49,008 nucleotides of DNA from Lachnospiraceae bacterium (GCA_017472605.1 JAFUPV010000043.1:1-49008); one strand, 5' to 3'; shown: positions 6,928 through 15,656, counted from the stretch's first letter. Translations and numbers: made by a program. The notes: a model not told the origin generated them from the letters alone.

Positions 6928-7842
6928 ATGTCGCTGGAGAAAAACATGCAGGAATTTATAAAAGAAGTAAAAGAAAACGGTCTTTTCATCGAAGGAATCG
7001 CTGTGGCAGACGAAAAATCAGTAATTTTTGAGCATCACTTTTCGCCGGATCTTCCGCGTAATATTTATTCCCACACAAAAAGCTACACGGCGACAGCCGC
7101 AGGACTTGCAGTCAGCAGTGGAAACATGACGCTGGATGACCGCCTTGCAGATTATTTTCCGGAGGCGGTGCCGGATGATCCGGATCCGCGAATTGGACAG
7201 ATTACGTTTCGGAACCTGCTGACGATGTCAAGCGGATTCCATGGGGCCTATCTGATGAATGGGGATCGAAGAAACGGTGTTGGCGCGCCGGATTATCTGA
7301 AATATATGCTCAGCCGTCCGATTCAGGCGGATCCGGGAAGCAGCTTCTGTTATTCATCCGCAGACAGCATTCTTGCGGCACGAATGATTGAGAAAGCGAC
7401 CGGAAAACGTCTTGGCGAATATTTATATGAAAATCTGTTCAGCCGTCTTGGACAGGGATGGCCGCTCTGGGAGCATGATCCGCAGGGCCATCCCAACGGC
7501 GGCGGCGGTATTTTTATGAAGCTGACGGAAATGATGAAGCTGGGACAGCTGTATCTGGCAGGAGGGACATGGAACGGGGAAGTGGTTCTGGACCGGCACT
7601 GGATCAGCGAAGCGACTGCAAAGCAGATTGAGACAGGAACATGGGACGATGTCTGGAACTGCGGCTATGGATATCAGTTCTGGATGTCTCCGTATCCGGG
7701 AGCCTACCGTGCAGACGGCGCATATGGACAGGTTACCACTGTTTTACCGGAGAAAGGACTGGTAATCGCTGTGCAGTGTCCGGAATGGGGCGATTTTGGA
7801 AAGGTAAAGCAGGCGCTTCATACACTGTTTGTCAGAATATAA
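6928..7842 (+). CDS. Beta-lactamase-family serine hydrolase (class C fold)
   Basis: The 304-residue protein has the serine beta-lactamase/DD-peptidase fold: the S-x-x-K motif as SHTK at residues 48-51 and the Y-x-N-type motif as YSS at 142-144, plus a conserved helix LGEYLYENLFSRLG and the GGGGIFMKLTEMMKLGQL stretch typical of the esterase/AmpC-like branch. No signal peptide is present, so it should be cytoplasmic, favouring a role as an esterase or peptide hydrolase over cell-wall or drug hydrolysis. GGAGG precedes the ATG by eight bases. It is monocistronic, with its own promoter, and is followed by the thiamine-controlled transcript. Substrate unknown. Confidence 0.9.
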   Translation: MSLEKNMQEFIKEVKENGLFIEGIAVADEKSVIFEHHFSPDLPRNIYSHTKSYTATAAGLAVSSGNMTLDDRLADYFPEAVPDDPDPRIGQITFRNLLTMSSGFHGAYLMNGDRRNGVGAPDYLKYMLSRPIQADPGSSFCYSSADSILAARMIEKATGKRLGEYLYENLFSRLGQGWPLWEHDPQGHPNGGGGIFMKLTEMMKLGQLYLAGGTWNGEVVLDRHWISEATAKQIETGTWDDVWNCGYGYQFWMSPYPGAYRADGAYGQVTTVLPEKGLVIAVQCPEWGDFGKVKQALHTLFVRI

Positions 7843-7898
7843 GACAGCATGTTCCGGAAGAAGTAACGGTTTTCAGAGAAACAGTGAGAAAAAACGGA

Positions 7899-7927
7899 TT
7901 GACAAGATTCGCAGCAGGCCTTATAAT
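7899..7927 (+). promoter_or_regulatory. Promoter of the riboswitch-thiT transcript
   Basis: TTGACA (7899-7904) and TATAAT (7922-7927) with a 17-bp spacer, about 30 bp before the TPP riboswitch begins. Confidence 0.92.
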
Positions 7928-7954
7928 GCAGACAACCGCATAAGAAAAAACAGA

Positions 7955-8060
7955 AAAGCGCAGGGGCGCTGGAGGACAACTCCGGCTGAGATTGAAGCAT
8001 AGTGCTGCTTCATGCACCTTGTACCTGATCCGGGTAATGCCGGCGTAGGAAGCACGCGTC
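7955..8060 (+). promoter_or_regulatory. TPP riboswitch (THI element) before thiT
   Basis: The conserved THI-box blocks occur in order: CAGGGGCGCT at 7961-7970, CGGCTGAGAT at 7983-7992, ACCTGATCCGGGTAATGCC at 8023-8041 and GGCGTAGGAAGC at 8042-8053. This RNA binds thiamine pyrophosphate. A terminator 20 nt downstream indicates control by premature termination when TPP is plentiful. Confidence 0.95.
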
Positions 8061-8079
8061 TGATAATTAATGGATTCGT

Positions 8080-8116
8080 TTCCCGCATGGTGTTTTTTAT
8101 CATGCGGGAATTTTTT
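8080..8116 (+). terminator. Riboswitch-controlled terminator before thiT
   Basis: TTCCCGCATG (8080-8089) pairs with CATGCGGGAA (8101-8110), followed by TTTTTT. The stem lies between the TPP aptamer and the thiT start, where it serves as the expression platform. Confidence 0.9.
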
Positions 8117-8153
8117 CATTGCAGAGCGTGTATGTACGCGGAAAGGGGTCTTT

Positions 8154-8729
8154 ATGACAAACAAAACAAGCAGTTTTCGAATGCACCTGATTCAGCTGTG
8201 TGAAGGTGCAATGATGGTGGCGGTCGCTCAGGTTCTGAGCTATCTGAAGATCTGGGAGATGCCGTGGGGCGGAAGTGTCGTTCTTTCCATGGTTCCTCTG
8301 GTATTTTTTGCTGTTCGCTGGGGTGTCGGAGCAGGATTGCTGGCCGGTTTCGTCTTCGGTGTGCTGCAGTTCCTGTTTGACGGCGGGTTTGCCATCGGAT
8401 GGCAGTCTATCATTGGTGATTATCTGATTGCTTTTACTGTGATCGGTCTTGCCGGCCTGATGAAGGGAAAAAATTGGGGTGTCTTTACCGGAACGCTGAT
8501 TGCCGGTTTCGCCCGTTTTCTGGTTGCTTATGTTGTAGGAGCAACAATCTGGGCTGAGTACATGCCGGAAGAATATTTCGGTATGACGATGACAACACCG
8601 TGGTTCTATTCCTTCCTGTACAACATGGCATATATGCTGCCAAACATCATCATTACAGCAGCGGCATTCGCACTGATGTATAAACCGCTGAAGAAATACA
8701 TGACAGGAGCGGACCTGAAGAAGTATTAA
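8154..8729 (+). CDS. thiT: ECF-type thiamine transporter substrate-binding subunit ThiT
   Basis: The 191-residue product is an integral membrane protein with about six hydrophobic segments and matches the ThiT S-component of energy-coupling-factor transporters, which binds thiamine and uses a shared EcfAA'T module for import. Characteristic segments are the N-terminal ALMVAV-like helix (EGAMMVAVAQVLSYLK), WGVGAGLLAGFVFGVLQFL, and the Trp/Tyr-rich AEYMPEEYFGMTMTTPWFYS loop. The ATG at 8154 follows AAAGGGG by six bases; an upstream in-frame start would run into the terminator. A TPP riboswitch directly upstream supports the assignment. The ATPase and T components are not in this window. Together with thiM it forms a thiamine salvage block. 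Confidence 0.95.
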   Translation: MTNKTSSFRMHLIQLCEGAMMVAVAQVLSYLKIWEMPWGGSVVLSMVPLVFFAVRWGVGAGLLAGFVFGVLQFLFDGGFAIGWQSIIGDYLIAFTVIGLAGLMKGKNWGVFTGTLIAGFARFLVAYVVGATIWAEYMPEEYFGMTMTTPWFYSFLYNMAYMLPNIIITAAAFALMYKPLKKYMTGADLKKY

Positions 8730-8747
8730 ACGAAAAACAACTGAACA

Positions 8748-8869
8748 ACAGGGGAGCTTGCAGAGAGAAAGCAGACAACATGTTTCTTTCACCGGACAGG
8801 CTGAGAGGAAGGTATGCCCTTCGACCCATAACCTGATTTGGATAATGCCAACGTAGGGACTTGCAAGCA
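8748..8869 (+). promoter_or_regulatory. Second TPP riboswitch, before thiM
   Basis: THI-box blocks recur: GGGGAGCTTGCA (8751-8762), CAGGCTGAGAGG (8797-8808), ACCTGATTTGGATAATGCC (8831-8849) and AACGTAGGGAC (8850-8860), closed by TTGCAAGC (8861-8868) pairing with GCTTGCA. It lies 18 bp after thiT and has a terminator after it, so thiM is regulated separately from thiT. Confidence 0.95.
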
Positions 8870-8873
8870 GCAC

Positions 8874-8918
8874 AAGATGCAGATATGCGACAACAAAAGG
8901 CATACCTGCATCTTTTTT
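8874..8918 (+). terminator. Riboswitch-controlled terminator before thiM
   Basis: The 15-nt arm 8874-8888 pairs with 8900-8914 with one mismatch, and the stem is followed by a T run to 8918. It lies between the second TPP aptamer and the thiM start. Confidence 0.88.
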
Positions 8919-8962
8919 ACGCGAGGGCAATTAAAAAATGAAAATGAAAAGAGGAGATCATT

Positions 8963-9691
8963 ATGTTAGGAAACTGTCTGGAAAACGTGAAGAAAAACGT
9001 ACCGCTGGTATATAACATTACCAATTATGTGACTGTAAATGATGTGGCAAATGCACTGCTTGCCTGCGGCGCAAGCCCCATCATGTCTGATGATCCGGAG
9101 GATGTGGTTGAGATTACTTCCATTTGCAAAGGCCTGAATATCAACATCGGTACGCTGAATAAACGAAGTATTGAAGGAATGTTTCTGGCAGGTGCCCGTG
9201 CAAACGAACTTGGTCATGTGGTGCTGCTGGATCCGGTGGGGGCAGGTGCCAGTTCCCTGCGCACCAATACGGCGCTGGAACTGATGGAGAAGGTCCATTT
9301 CGATGTGATCCGTGGCAATATTTCCGAGATTAAGACGCTGGCAAACGGAAATGGAACGACAAAAGGCGTAGACGCGGATGCGGCAGATGCCGTGACCGAA
9401 GAGAACCTGGATTCTATGGTATGTTTTGTCAAGACATTCGCAAAGCAGGTCGGTTCTGTTATTGCAATTACCGGAGCAATCGATCTGGTATCCGATGGCG
9501 AGACCTGTTTTGTAATCCGAAACGGCCGTCCGGAAATGAGCAAAATTACGGGAACCGGCTGCCAGCTTTCCGGAATCATGACGGCCTATCTGACCGCTAA
9601 TCCGGAAAACAAGACGGAAGCTGCCGCTGCGGCTGTCTGTCTGATGGGGCTTGCAGGCGAGGTGGGATCTGGAAGGTCTTGGTGTCTTTGA
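8963..9691 (+). CDS. thiM: Hydroxyethylthiazole kinase ThiM, 3' end lost
   Basis: ThiM phosphorylates 4-methyl-5-(2-hydroxyethyl)thiazole so that salvaged thiazole can enter thiamine synthesis. The protein shows the family landmarks: VYNITNYVTVNDVANALLACG near the N terminus, the VVLLDPVGAGASSLR segment, and the catalytic ITGTGCQLSG motif near residue 200. GAGGAGATC precedes the start. Family homology ends abruptly at about residue 233 (CLMGLAGEVG), after which nine unrelated residues (SGRSWCL...) lead to a stop; relatives are about 20-30 residues longer and thiE often follows. The sequence after the junction, read in another frame, is the tail of a different protein. The catalytic motifs survive, so activity is possible but the C-terminal helix is missing. 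Confidence 0.85.
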   Translation: MLGNCLENVKKNVPLVYNITNYVTVNDVANALLACGASPIMSDDPEDVVEITSICKGLNINIGTLNKRSIEGMFLAGARANELGHVVLLDPVGAGASSLRTNTALELMEKVHFDVIRGNISEIKTLANGNGTTKGVDADAADAVTEENLDSMVCFVKTFAKQVGSVIAITGAIDLVSDGETCFVIRNGRPEMSKITGTGCQLSGIMTAYLTANPENKTEAAAAAVCLMGLAGEVGSGRSWCL

Positions 9692-9875
9692 TGTACCGGC
9701 TGAGCTGGAGTGGCTCAATGAAGAGAAATCGCTGGCGCAGACAGTCATCCGGTATCGTTTTCAAAAAGAAGGGATCCATTTCCCGGTTCTTCGTGCTGTT
9801 TCTTCAAGAAATCCGAAAGACCAGTACATCCGGATCAAAAATCTGGACCGGGCGCGTGTGACAGTGACAGAATAA
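9660..9875 (+). pseudogene. Orphan C-terminal coding fragment fused to the thiM end
   Basis: From about 9660 a different frame from thiM is open to a TAA at 9873-9875 and reads like real protein (DLEGLGVFDVPAELEWLNEE, then KEGIHFPVLRAVSS and a charged tail). It has no ribosome binding site of its own and no start that looks natural, so it appears to be the 3' end of another gene brought next to thiM by a deletion. I do not recognise the family. About 70 codons remain. Confidence 0.55.
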
Positions 9876-9901
9876 AGCGTCAATTTGCGTCGGAAAGAGT
9901 C

Positions 9902-9930
9902 TTGGAGCCGGGCAAAAAATATGGTATGAT
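9902..9930 (+). promoter_or_regulatory. Probable promoter of the AraC regulator gene
   Basis: TTGGAG (9902-9907) and TATGAT (9925-9930) with a 17-bp spacer. AGGTGAG and an ATG follow at 9952-9965. Confidence 0.65.
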
Positions 9931-10005
9931 ACAGGAAAGAAACAATGGAAGCAGGTGAGAAGATGACTTGGAAGTTTAGAACTGCGGATTCAGGTATTTC
10001 AGGAA

Positions 10006-11205
10006 ATGATATCCAGTGTAACAAATCTTGGATTTACTGTGTTGAATGGAGAATTTCACATTGTTCAGAGTAATTCAGAGTTTCTGGATAAATTTCAGCT
10101 TCTGTTTCAACTGGATGGGGGAGATTCCATGGAGAGCATTCATGATGAATCAATCATCAGCCAGCTGAAAGCACCTCAGATTTTCACCAACTCCATCGGA
10201 ATGACCTGGATATCAGAGGTTCTTGTGAAAAATGGAAAGGTAGAGCGGATTTTTGTGCTTGGACCGGCAGTTCTGGACGATTATTCGACAAAGATCATCA
10301 ATGACAGGCTGAATGAGCTGAATTTTGCCGTTTCCGGAAAACACATATTCATGGATCTGATGAAACAGATTCCTGTGATCTCCCTGTCCCGTTTCCAGAA
10401 TTACGGAGTCATGCTGCATCGGTGTGTGACCGGAGAGACAATTCTCGCTGACGATATCCTGTATCCGGACCTGGAAACGGAAAAGAAAAACGAGGCGATA
10501 TCGCCGGAGGATGTCTTTCAGAACCGGCATGGAACCTATGCTGTGGAACAGGAATTCCTGAAGCTGCTGGAAGAGGGGAACTATGACTGTCTGGAGGTCA
10601 AGGATAAAATGCGCCGCTCCGGTGAGGGAGCAAAGCTTTCCGGCGGTGATTTTATGCGTCAGGCAAAAAATTCCGTCATTATCATGGTTACTCTCTGTGC
10701 AAGAGCGGCAATCCGCGGAGGCCTGTCTTCCGAAACGGCTCTTGAACTCAGTGATCAGTATATTCAGGCTGTGGAAGAGGCAGATACGCTGGCAAAAATA
10801 AAGGAAATCAATCAGCGAATGCTCAAGGACTATGTAACAAGGGTTCACCGGCTGAAGCTGGACGATGGGATTTCCGTTTCCATCAAGAGAAGCTGTGACT
10901 ATATTCAAAGTCATCTAAACGAAGAGATTGACATTCATCTTCTGGCTTCTCAGATGGGATATACCGACTACTATTTCAGCAGCAAGTTCAAACGGGAAAT
11001 GGGCTGCAGTGTCCGTGATTATCTCATGAATCAGCGCGTGGCACGGGCGAAAGAAATGCTGCTGGACGGGAACATACCAATCCAGAGAATCAGTGATGTC
11101 CTTGGTTTCGGTACCCAGAGCTATTTTGGTAAGATTTTCAAAAAGCTGTCGGGAATGAGCCCGGGAGAGTACCGGGAACAGCAGAAAGAAAAAGACGGAA
11201 AATAG
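10006..11205 (+). CDS. AraC-family transcriptional regulator of the sugar island, 5' end disturbed
   Basis: The C-terminal ~100 residues form an AraC DNA-binding domain: first helix-turn-helix EIDIHLLASQMGYTDYYFSS and second IQRISDVLGFGTQSYFGKIF, ending in the signature LSGMSPGEYR. The roughly 290-residue N-terminal part is a large sensor region seen in Clostridia regulators of carbohydrate genes. The ATG at 10006 has no spaced ribosome binding site. The well-placed AGGTGAG and ATG at 9963 are in another frame, which closes at 10071-10073; the frame of the regulator is open back to a TGA at 9964. So a one-base indel between 9963 and 10006 probably separates the true start from the body. It lies just upstream of GH20/GH43 genes and likely controls them. 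Confidence 0.85.
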   Translation: MISSVTNLGFTVLNGEFHIVQSNSEFLDKFQLLFQLDGGDSMESIHDESIISQLKAPQIFTNSIGMTWISEVLVKNGKVERIFVLGPAVLDDYSTKIINDRLNELNFAVSGKHIFMDLMKQIPVISLSRFQNYGVMLHRCVTGETILADDILYPDLETEKKNEAISPEDVFQNRHGTYAVEQEFLKLLEEGNYDCLEVKDKMRRSGEGAKLSGGDFMRQAKNSVIIMVTLCARAAIRGGLSSETALELSDQYIQAVEEADTLAKIKEINQRMLKDYVTRVHRLKLDDGISVSIKRSCDYIQSHLNEEIDIHLLASQMGYTDYYFSSKFKREMGCSVRDYLMNQRVARAKEMLLDGNIPIQRISDVLGFGTQSYFGKIFKKLSGMSPGEYREQQKEKDGK

Positions 11206-11222
11206 AAATAGAATGCGTAGAA

Positions 11223-11258
11223 GGGGATTACAGAGACCGGTTTCTGTAGTCCTTTTTT
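11223..11258 (+). terminator. Intrinsic terminator after the AraC gene
   Basis: GGATTACAGA (11225-11234) pairs with TCTGTAGTCC (11243-11252, one G-T pair), followed by six T residues. Confidence 0.85.
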
Positions 11259-11541
11259 GTTTGTAAGGCGCAGAAAAATGAACGGAAGGAAAAGCGAGAA
11301 AACTCTGGAATCCAAAACAGCGCACCGCCAAACGTGGGCAACCATCCGGGAACATAACAGGGATCAGAAAAAAGAAAGCGAAAATGGAACAGAAAAAACG
11401 AATCTGTAATAACTGATTCCACCTCCTTTCGACTACAATACAGTCAGAAAGGAAAACAGTCAGTAACGGATCTCCTGTGTGGGAGATCGGATATGTGATC
11501 GACTCTTTGAAAACATGAAGGGAAAAAAGGAGGAGCATTGG
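11259..11541 (+). other. Gap between AraC and GH20 genes; no gene seen
   Basis: This purine-rich stretch holds no convincing open frame and no clear promoter pair. A short open frame entering from 11479 is only an upstream extension of the GH20 frame; the likely GH20 start is the ATG at 11542 after AAGGAGGAG. A promoter and AraC-binding sites for the glycosidase operon should be here, but I cannot point to them. Confidence 0.4.
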
Positions 11542-13142
11542 ATGCAGATCATTCAGGAACAAATGCAGGAAGGGATGGAAATTCCGGTTCATGCAATCAA
11601 ACTTCCCACTTCCGGCGGACAGGTTTCGGCCATTTCGTTTGTCCCGGAAGAACAGGGCTATGGAAGGATTGGAGACTTTTACCGGGTAAGCGGAACGATT
11701 AGGGGACACCGATTGAAGAACGGCTGGATCCGGAGCTTGGAGAAGAAGGATACCGTTTGCTTTTCAAGCAGGACCGGGTTCTCATGGAAGGCGGAAGCGC
11801 CCGCGGAATCGGCTATGCAAGGACGACGTTTGAGCAGATCTGCAGACAGTATCCAGAGGAACGGCCCTGTCTGGAAATTACCGATGCACCGGCTCATCAT
11901 CTGCGTTCCTTTCACATTGACTGCGCCAGACATTTCTTTTCCATCGAAGAATTGAAAAAAATGGCATGTACGGCATCTTTTTTCAAACTGAACATGTTCC
12001 ACTGGCACATCTCCGATGATCAGGGATGGCGTATCGAGAGCCGCGCATTCCCCAGGCTTCATGAGATTGGTGCCTGGAGAAACGGAGATCATTTCGGCAA
12101 TTATGACAGCGATGAGCGGGAAGGCGGTTACTATACAAGGGAAGAGGTCAGGGATCTGGTTGCGTTCTGCGAAAATCTGGGGATCCAGGTGGTACCGGAA
12201 ATTGACATGCCGGGTCATGTAACGGCGATTCTTGCGGCTTATCCAAACTTGAGCTGTCAGAAAAACCAGGTGCAGGTCGGAATGAAATCCGGAATTTACC
12301 GTGACATTTTCTGCGCTGGTCAGGAAGAAACCTATAAATTTATCGAAACGCTGCTGGATGATCTGCTGGAACTGTTTCCGGGAGATTACGTTCACATCGG
12401 CGGCGACGAAACGCCGAAAGTCCGCTGGAAAACCTGTCCGGCCTGTCAGAAGAAAATGGAAGAAGAGGGACTGACCAGTCTGCAGCAGCTTCAGGGATAC
12501 ATGGAAAACCGAATCATTTCCTGTTTAAAGAAGCGAGGAAAGACTGCGATTGTCTGGAATGAAGCAGCTGCAGGCGGCAATCTGGATCAGGATGCCATCG
12601 TTCAGCTCTGGACGGAAGACAAAGAGGGAATGACGCAGGCCCATGTGGCGAAGGGAGGTAAGGTTCTTCTTTCGACGATGATGAATTGTTACTGCGATTA
12701 TCCCTATGGGTTTATCAATACGAATCGCGTGTATTCCCTGGACACAAAACCGAAGGAACTGATGGACGCAGCCGCGCAGTGCCTCCGGCAGGAAACAAAG
12801 ACGTCTGAACGGGCGGAAAACACAAATGCTATCATTGGCACGGAATGTCTGATCTGGACGGAATATGTACGGACACCAAAGCGGCTGGAGGAGCTGAGCT
12901 GGATCCGTTTCTGTGCGTCAGCGGAAGTCGGATGGTGCGGAGAAAACCGGCCGGGCTATGAAGATTTCGCAAGTCGTCTGAAGGGACTGTTTCCCGTGTT
13001 TGAGGAGTATGGCATTCATGCAGAGGAGCCGGAGGGGTGGGTACCTTCCCAGGAAGAAACCATGCGTCAGCTAATGGCATTTAAACAGAATCTTCGTCAG
13101 TCGGATTTGGATGAAATGAAGGAGGCACAGAACGAAATATGA
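11542..13142 (+). pseudogene. GH20 beta-N-acetylhexosaminidase with a single-base frameshift
   Basis: GH20 enzymes remove terminal GlcNAc or GalNAc by substrate-assisted catalysis. The catalytic Asp-Glu pair is in HIGGDET (codons at 12405-12410), and other landmarks are FHIDCARHFFS, NMFHWHISDDQGWRIE and VVPEIDMPGHV. There is no signal peptide, so the enzyme would be cytoplasmic. AAGGAGGAG precedes the ATG at 11542. The N-terminal domain (MQIIQEQMQEGMEIPVHAI to GDFYRVSGTI) is in one frame and the rest (TPIEERLDPELGEEGYRLL to the end) in another; the switch falls at the GGGG run at 11702-11705. Adding one G restores a continuous protein of about 533 residues. The TGA overlaps the GH43 start. 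It may be a sequencing error, a phase-variable run or a true mutation. Confidence 0.85.
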
Positions 13143-14941
13143 GCACGATATATTGTAATCCCATTTCCTGTGAATATAAATATCAGTTTAACCGCAATCC
13201 CATGGAACCAGACCGCATTTCTGTAAACAGGGAGGCTGCCGATCCGTCGGTGATCTTCTTCAAGGGAGTCTACTATCTGTTTGCATCCATGACGCTCAGT
13301 GTCTGGAGTTCGGTCGATCTGGTTCACTGGGAGTCCCATCGGCTTCCAAAGAATCTGCCGCTCTATGGATATGCACCGGATGTGCGGGTGATCGGAGATT
13401 ATGTCTGGTTTTCCGCCTCCAATGAAAAGAAGGACTGCAGCTTTTACCGGACAAAGGATGTGCTCAACGGTCCCTATGAAGAGATTCCTGGAACGATGCG
13501 GTATACGGATCCCAATCTGTTTGCCGATCTGGACGGCAGGATTTATTTTTACTGGGGCTGTTCCAATGTGACGCCGATCCGAGGTGTGGAGCTGGATCAA
13601 AAAAACATGGAGCCCATCAGTGAGGTCAGAGATCTGATCTGCGGCGACGCATTCACAAAAGGCTATGAACGCATCGGAACGGACAATTCCATTTATCCGG
13701 CCACAGAAGCGGAAGTGGAGGCGCAGTTTACCGGATTCCTTCAGTCGAAGGGCATGAAGGAGGAGGACATGGATCCGGGAATTGCGCAGATGATCCGCGG
13801 TTTCATCAGCCGGACTCCCTACATCGAAGGAGCCTGGATGAACCGTTTTGGCGATACCTATTATCTGCAGTACGCCTTTTCCGGCACAGAACACAATGTT
13901 TACGGCGATGGCGTTTATGAATCGGACAGTCCGCTCGGCCCCTTTAAACCGGCGAGGAACAATCCCTATTCCTTTTCCCCGGGCGGTTTCATGCCCGGCG
14001 CCGGTCATGGATCAACCTTTGAAGATTCGTTTGGAAATCTCTGGCACGCGGGAACCATGCGCATCAGCGTGAATCACAATTTTGAGCGGAGAGTCGGCAT
14101 CTGGCCGGCCGGACTGGATGAGGACGGGGAACTGTTCTGCAACCAGCGGTTTGGTGACTGGCCAATAGCTCTGGTCAATGGAAAGAGGGATGTCTGGGCA
14201 AAGCCACAGTGGTATCTGTTAAGTCACAGAAAACCGGTGACAGCTTCTTCCTTCGCAGCCGGACATGAACCGTCCCTGGCAGCTGAGGAGGATGTGAGAA
14301 CCTGGTGGAAGGCAGGAACAGGGGAGTTCGGGCAGTGGCTTCTGATGGATCTGGAGCAGGAATACGCAGTAAAGGCAGTGCAGATTAATTTTGCCGATGA
14401 TCACCCGGCACTTCCTGTACCAGAGCAGATGGCAGATACCAGTCGTGAGCGCTACATTGAAGAAGAGAAGCTTTTCACAAGATGGAAGCTGGAAGCATCG
14501 GCAGACGGCATTTCATTCGATGTGCTGGAAGATAAATCCGCTGCAGAGACGGACCTGGCCCATGATCTGGTGATTCTGAATGGAGATCAGAAATACCGGT
14601 ATGTGAAACTGACGGTATTTGAAGTTCCCTATGATCAACCGCCCTGCATCAGTGGACTTCGTGTGTTCGGTGTGGGCGAAGGGGCGCTTCCTAAAGAAAC
14701 CGAATATAAGATTGAACGGACATCCGATCTTGATTTTGATGTGGTAATCGATGCGGATGATGCCGTTGGTCACCTGATCCTGTGGGGCCATCAGCCGGAT
14801 AAGCTGTATCACAGCTGCATGGTCTATGGGGAACGGCAGCACATTGGCGCGCTGATGAAGGGAGAAACGTATTATGTGCGGGTGGATTCCTTTAATGAGA
14901 GTGGAATTACGGAAGGGGAGGTTATCCGGCTGAAAGGTTGA
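13139..14941 (+). CDS. GH43-family glycosidase with C-terminal beta-sandwich domains
   Basis: The N-terminal five-bladed propeller (about residues 25-330) carries the three GH43 acidic residues: the base in REAADPSV (D35), the pKa modulator in RYTDPNLF (D124) and the acid in PYIEGAWM (E230). A segment at about 365-510 resembles a discoidin-like (F5/8 type C) carbohydrate-binding module (GQWLLMDLEQEYAVKAVQI; YRYVKLTVFE), and the last ~80 residues look like a fibronectin-III-type domain. GH43 enzymes release arabinose, xylose or galactose from plant glycans; the exact specificity is unknown. No signal peptide is present. The ATG overlaps the TGA of the GH20 gene (ATGA), so the two are translationally coupled. 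Confidence 0.9.
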   Translation: MSTIYCNPISCEYKYQFNRNPMEPDRISVNREAADPSVIFFKGVYYLFASMTLSVWSSVDLVHWESHRLPKNLPLYGYAPDVRVIGDYVWFSASNEKKDCSFYRTKDVLNGPYEEIPGTMRYTDPNLFADLDGRIYFYWGCSNVTPIRGVELDQKNMEPISEVRDLICGDAFTKGYERIGTDNSIYPATEAEVEAQFTGFLQSKGMKEEDMDPGIAQMIRGFISRTPYIEGAWMNRFGDTYYLQYAFSGTEHNVYGDGVYESDSPLGPFKPARNNPYSFSPGGFMPGAGHGSTFEDSFGNLWHAGTMRISVNHNFERRVGIWPAGLDEDGELFCNQRFGDWPIALVNGKRDVWAKPQWYLLSHRKPVTASSFAAGHEPSLAAEEDVRTWWKAGTGEFGQWLLMDLEQEYAVKAVQINFADDHPALPVPEQMADTSRERYIEEEKLFTRWKLEASADGISFDVLEDKSAAETDLAHDLVILNGDQKYRYVKLTVFEVPYDQPPCISGLRVFGVGEGALPKETEYKIERTSDLDFDVVIDADDAVGHLILWGHQPDKLYHSCMVYGERQHIGALMKGETYYVRVDSFNESGITEGEVIRLKG

Positions 14942-15523
14942 ATGATGGAATTAAAAACGTTGAAAAAAGTTGGATTTGTGATTGGATTTGGATGTATCAT
15001 TGTGTTATTAAATATATGTTACATCATGCATGAGAGAATGAAGAAAGACGGAAATTTATTTAATTACTTCATTGAATATGAGAACGGTATATTTGCTCCG
15101 AAACAAGTCGATTTTGGGATGAGTTTTGATGAAGCAGCAGCCGAACGGCAAATCGATACGGAATCTGTCATTGATGGATTGGCAGGAAAACGTATTGTTA
15201 CATCATTCAGCATGGAAAACATACAATCGAATATTGATGAGATTTTGTCATTTTATAAGAATGAATTGACAGGTGTCGAATACGTACTAAAAGCGGATGC
15301 AATAAATTAGGATGAATTATGTGAATTATTGTATGAGCAGGCAAAAACAAATATGCCGGAACCGTTTTCGAAAAATCCGTCGGTCGAAGAATTCAAAAAC
15401 GGGACGGGGATTATGTGGCTAGATCAGAATCAAAACAGGGTTTCGATTTCTTTTCCGGAAACAGGGAAAGAAACGCGGGTGATTCTGCTGGGGATTTATC
15501 GTGGAGCTGTGGAAAATAATTAA
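14942..15523 (+). pseudogene. Small membrane-anchored protein interrupted by an in-frame TAG
   Basis: The frame begins right after the GH43 stop and encodes one N-terminal membrane helix (VGFVIGFGCIIVLLNICYIM) followed by an extracytoplasmic-looking domain. It is broken by TAG at 15308-15310 and then stays open in the same frame to TAA at 15521-15523 (reading DELCELLYEQAKTNMPEPF onward), for a total of about 193 codons. Base composition is more AT-rich than the neighbouring glycosidase genes. I do not recognise the family. The TAG may be a recent nonsense mutation, leaving a 122-residue truncated product. A terminator follows at 15529. Confidence 0.65.
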
Positions 15524-15528
15524 GGATG

Positions 15529-15570
15529 GCAGGGGCAACTGGTGTTGAGTCAGTTGTTCCTGCTTTTTCC
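15529..15570 (+). terminator. Intrinsic terminator ending the GH20-GH43 operon
   Basis: GCAGGGGCAACTG (15529-15541) pairs with CAGTTGTTCCTGC (15551-15563) through G-T pairs and one weak position, followed by a T-rich stretch. Confidence 0.8.
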
Positions 15571-15656
15571 TTTTTACAGTGTGGAATCAATTGATTTTAG
15601 CTGAATTTTACGGTATAATTTCAAATAGAGTATTCAGATTCATGGATGGAAAGAAT

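Noticed and set aside
884-15310. In-frame TAG codons in the MATE gene (884) and the small membrane protein (15308) as possible stop-codon recoding
   Set aside because: Intact genes in the window end with TAG (AraC regulator at 11203-11205, TetM-like GTPase at 17694-17696), so TAG works as a normal stop; the two cases are better read as nonsense mutations.
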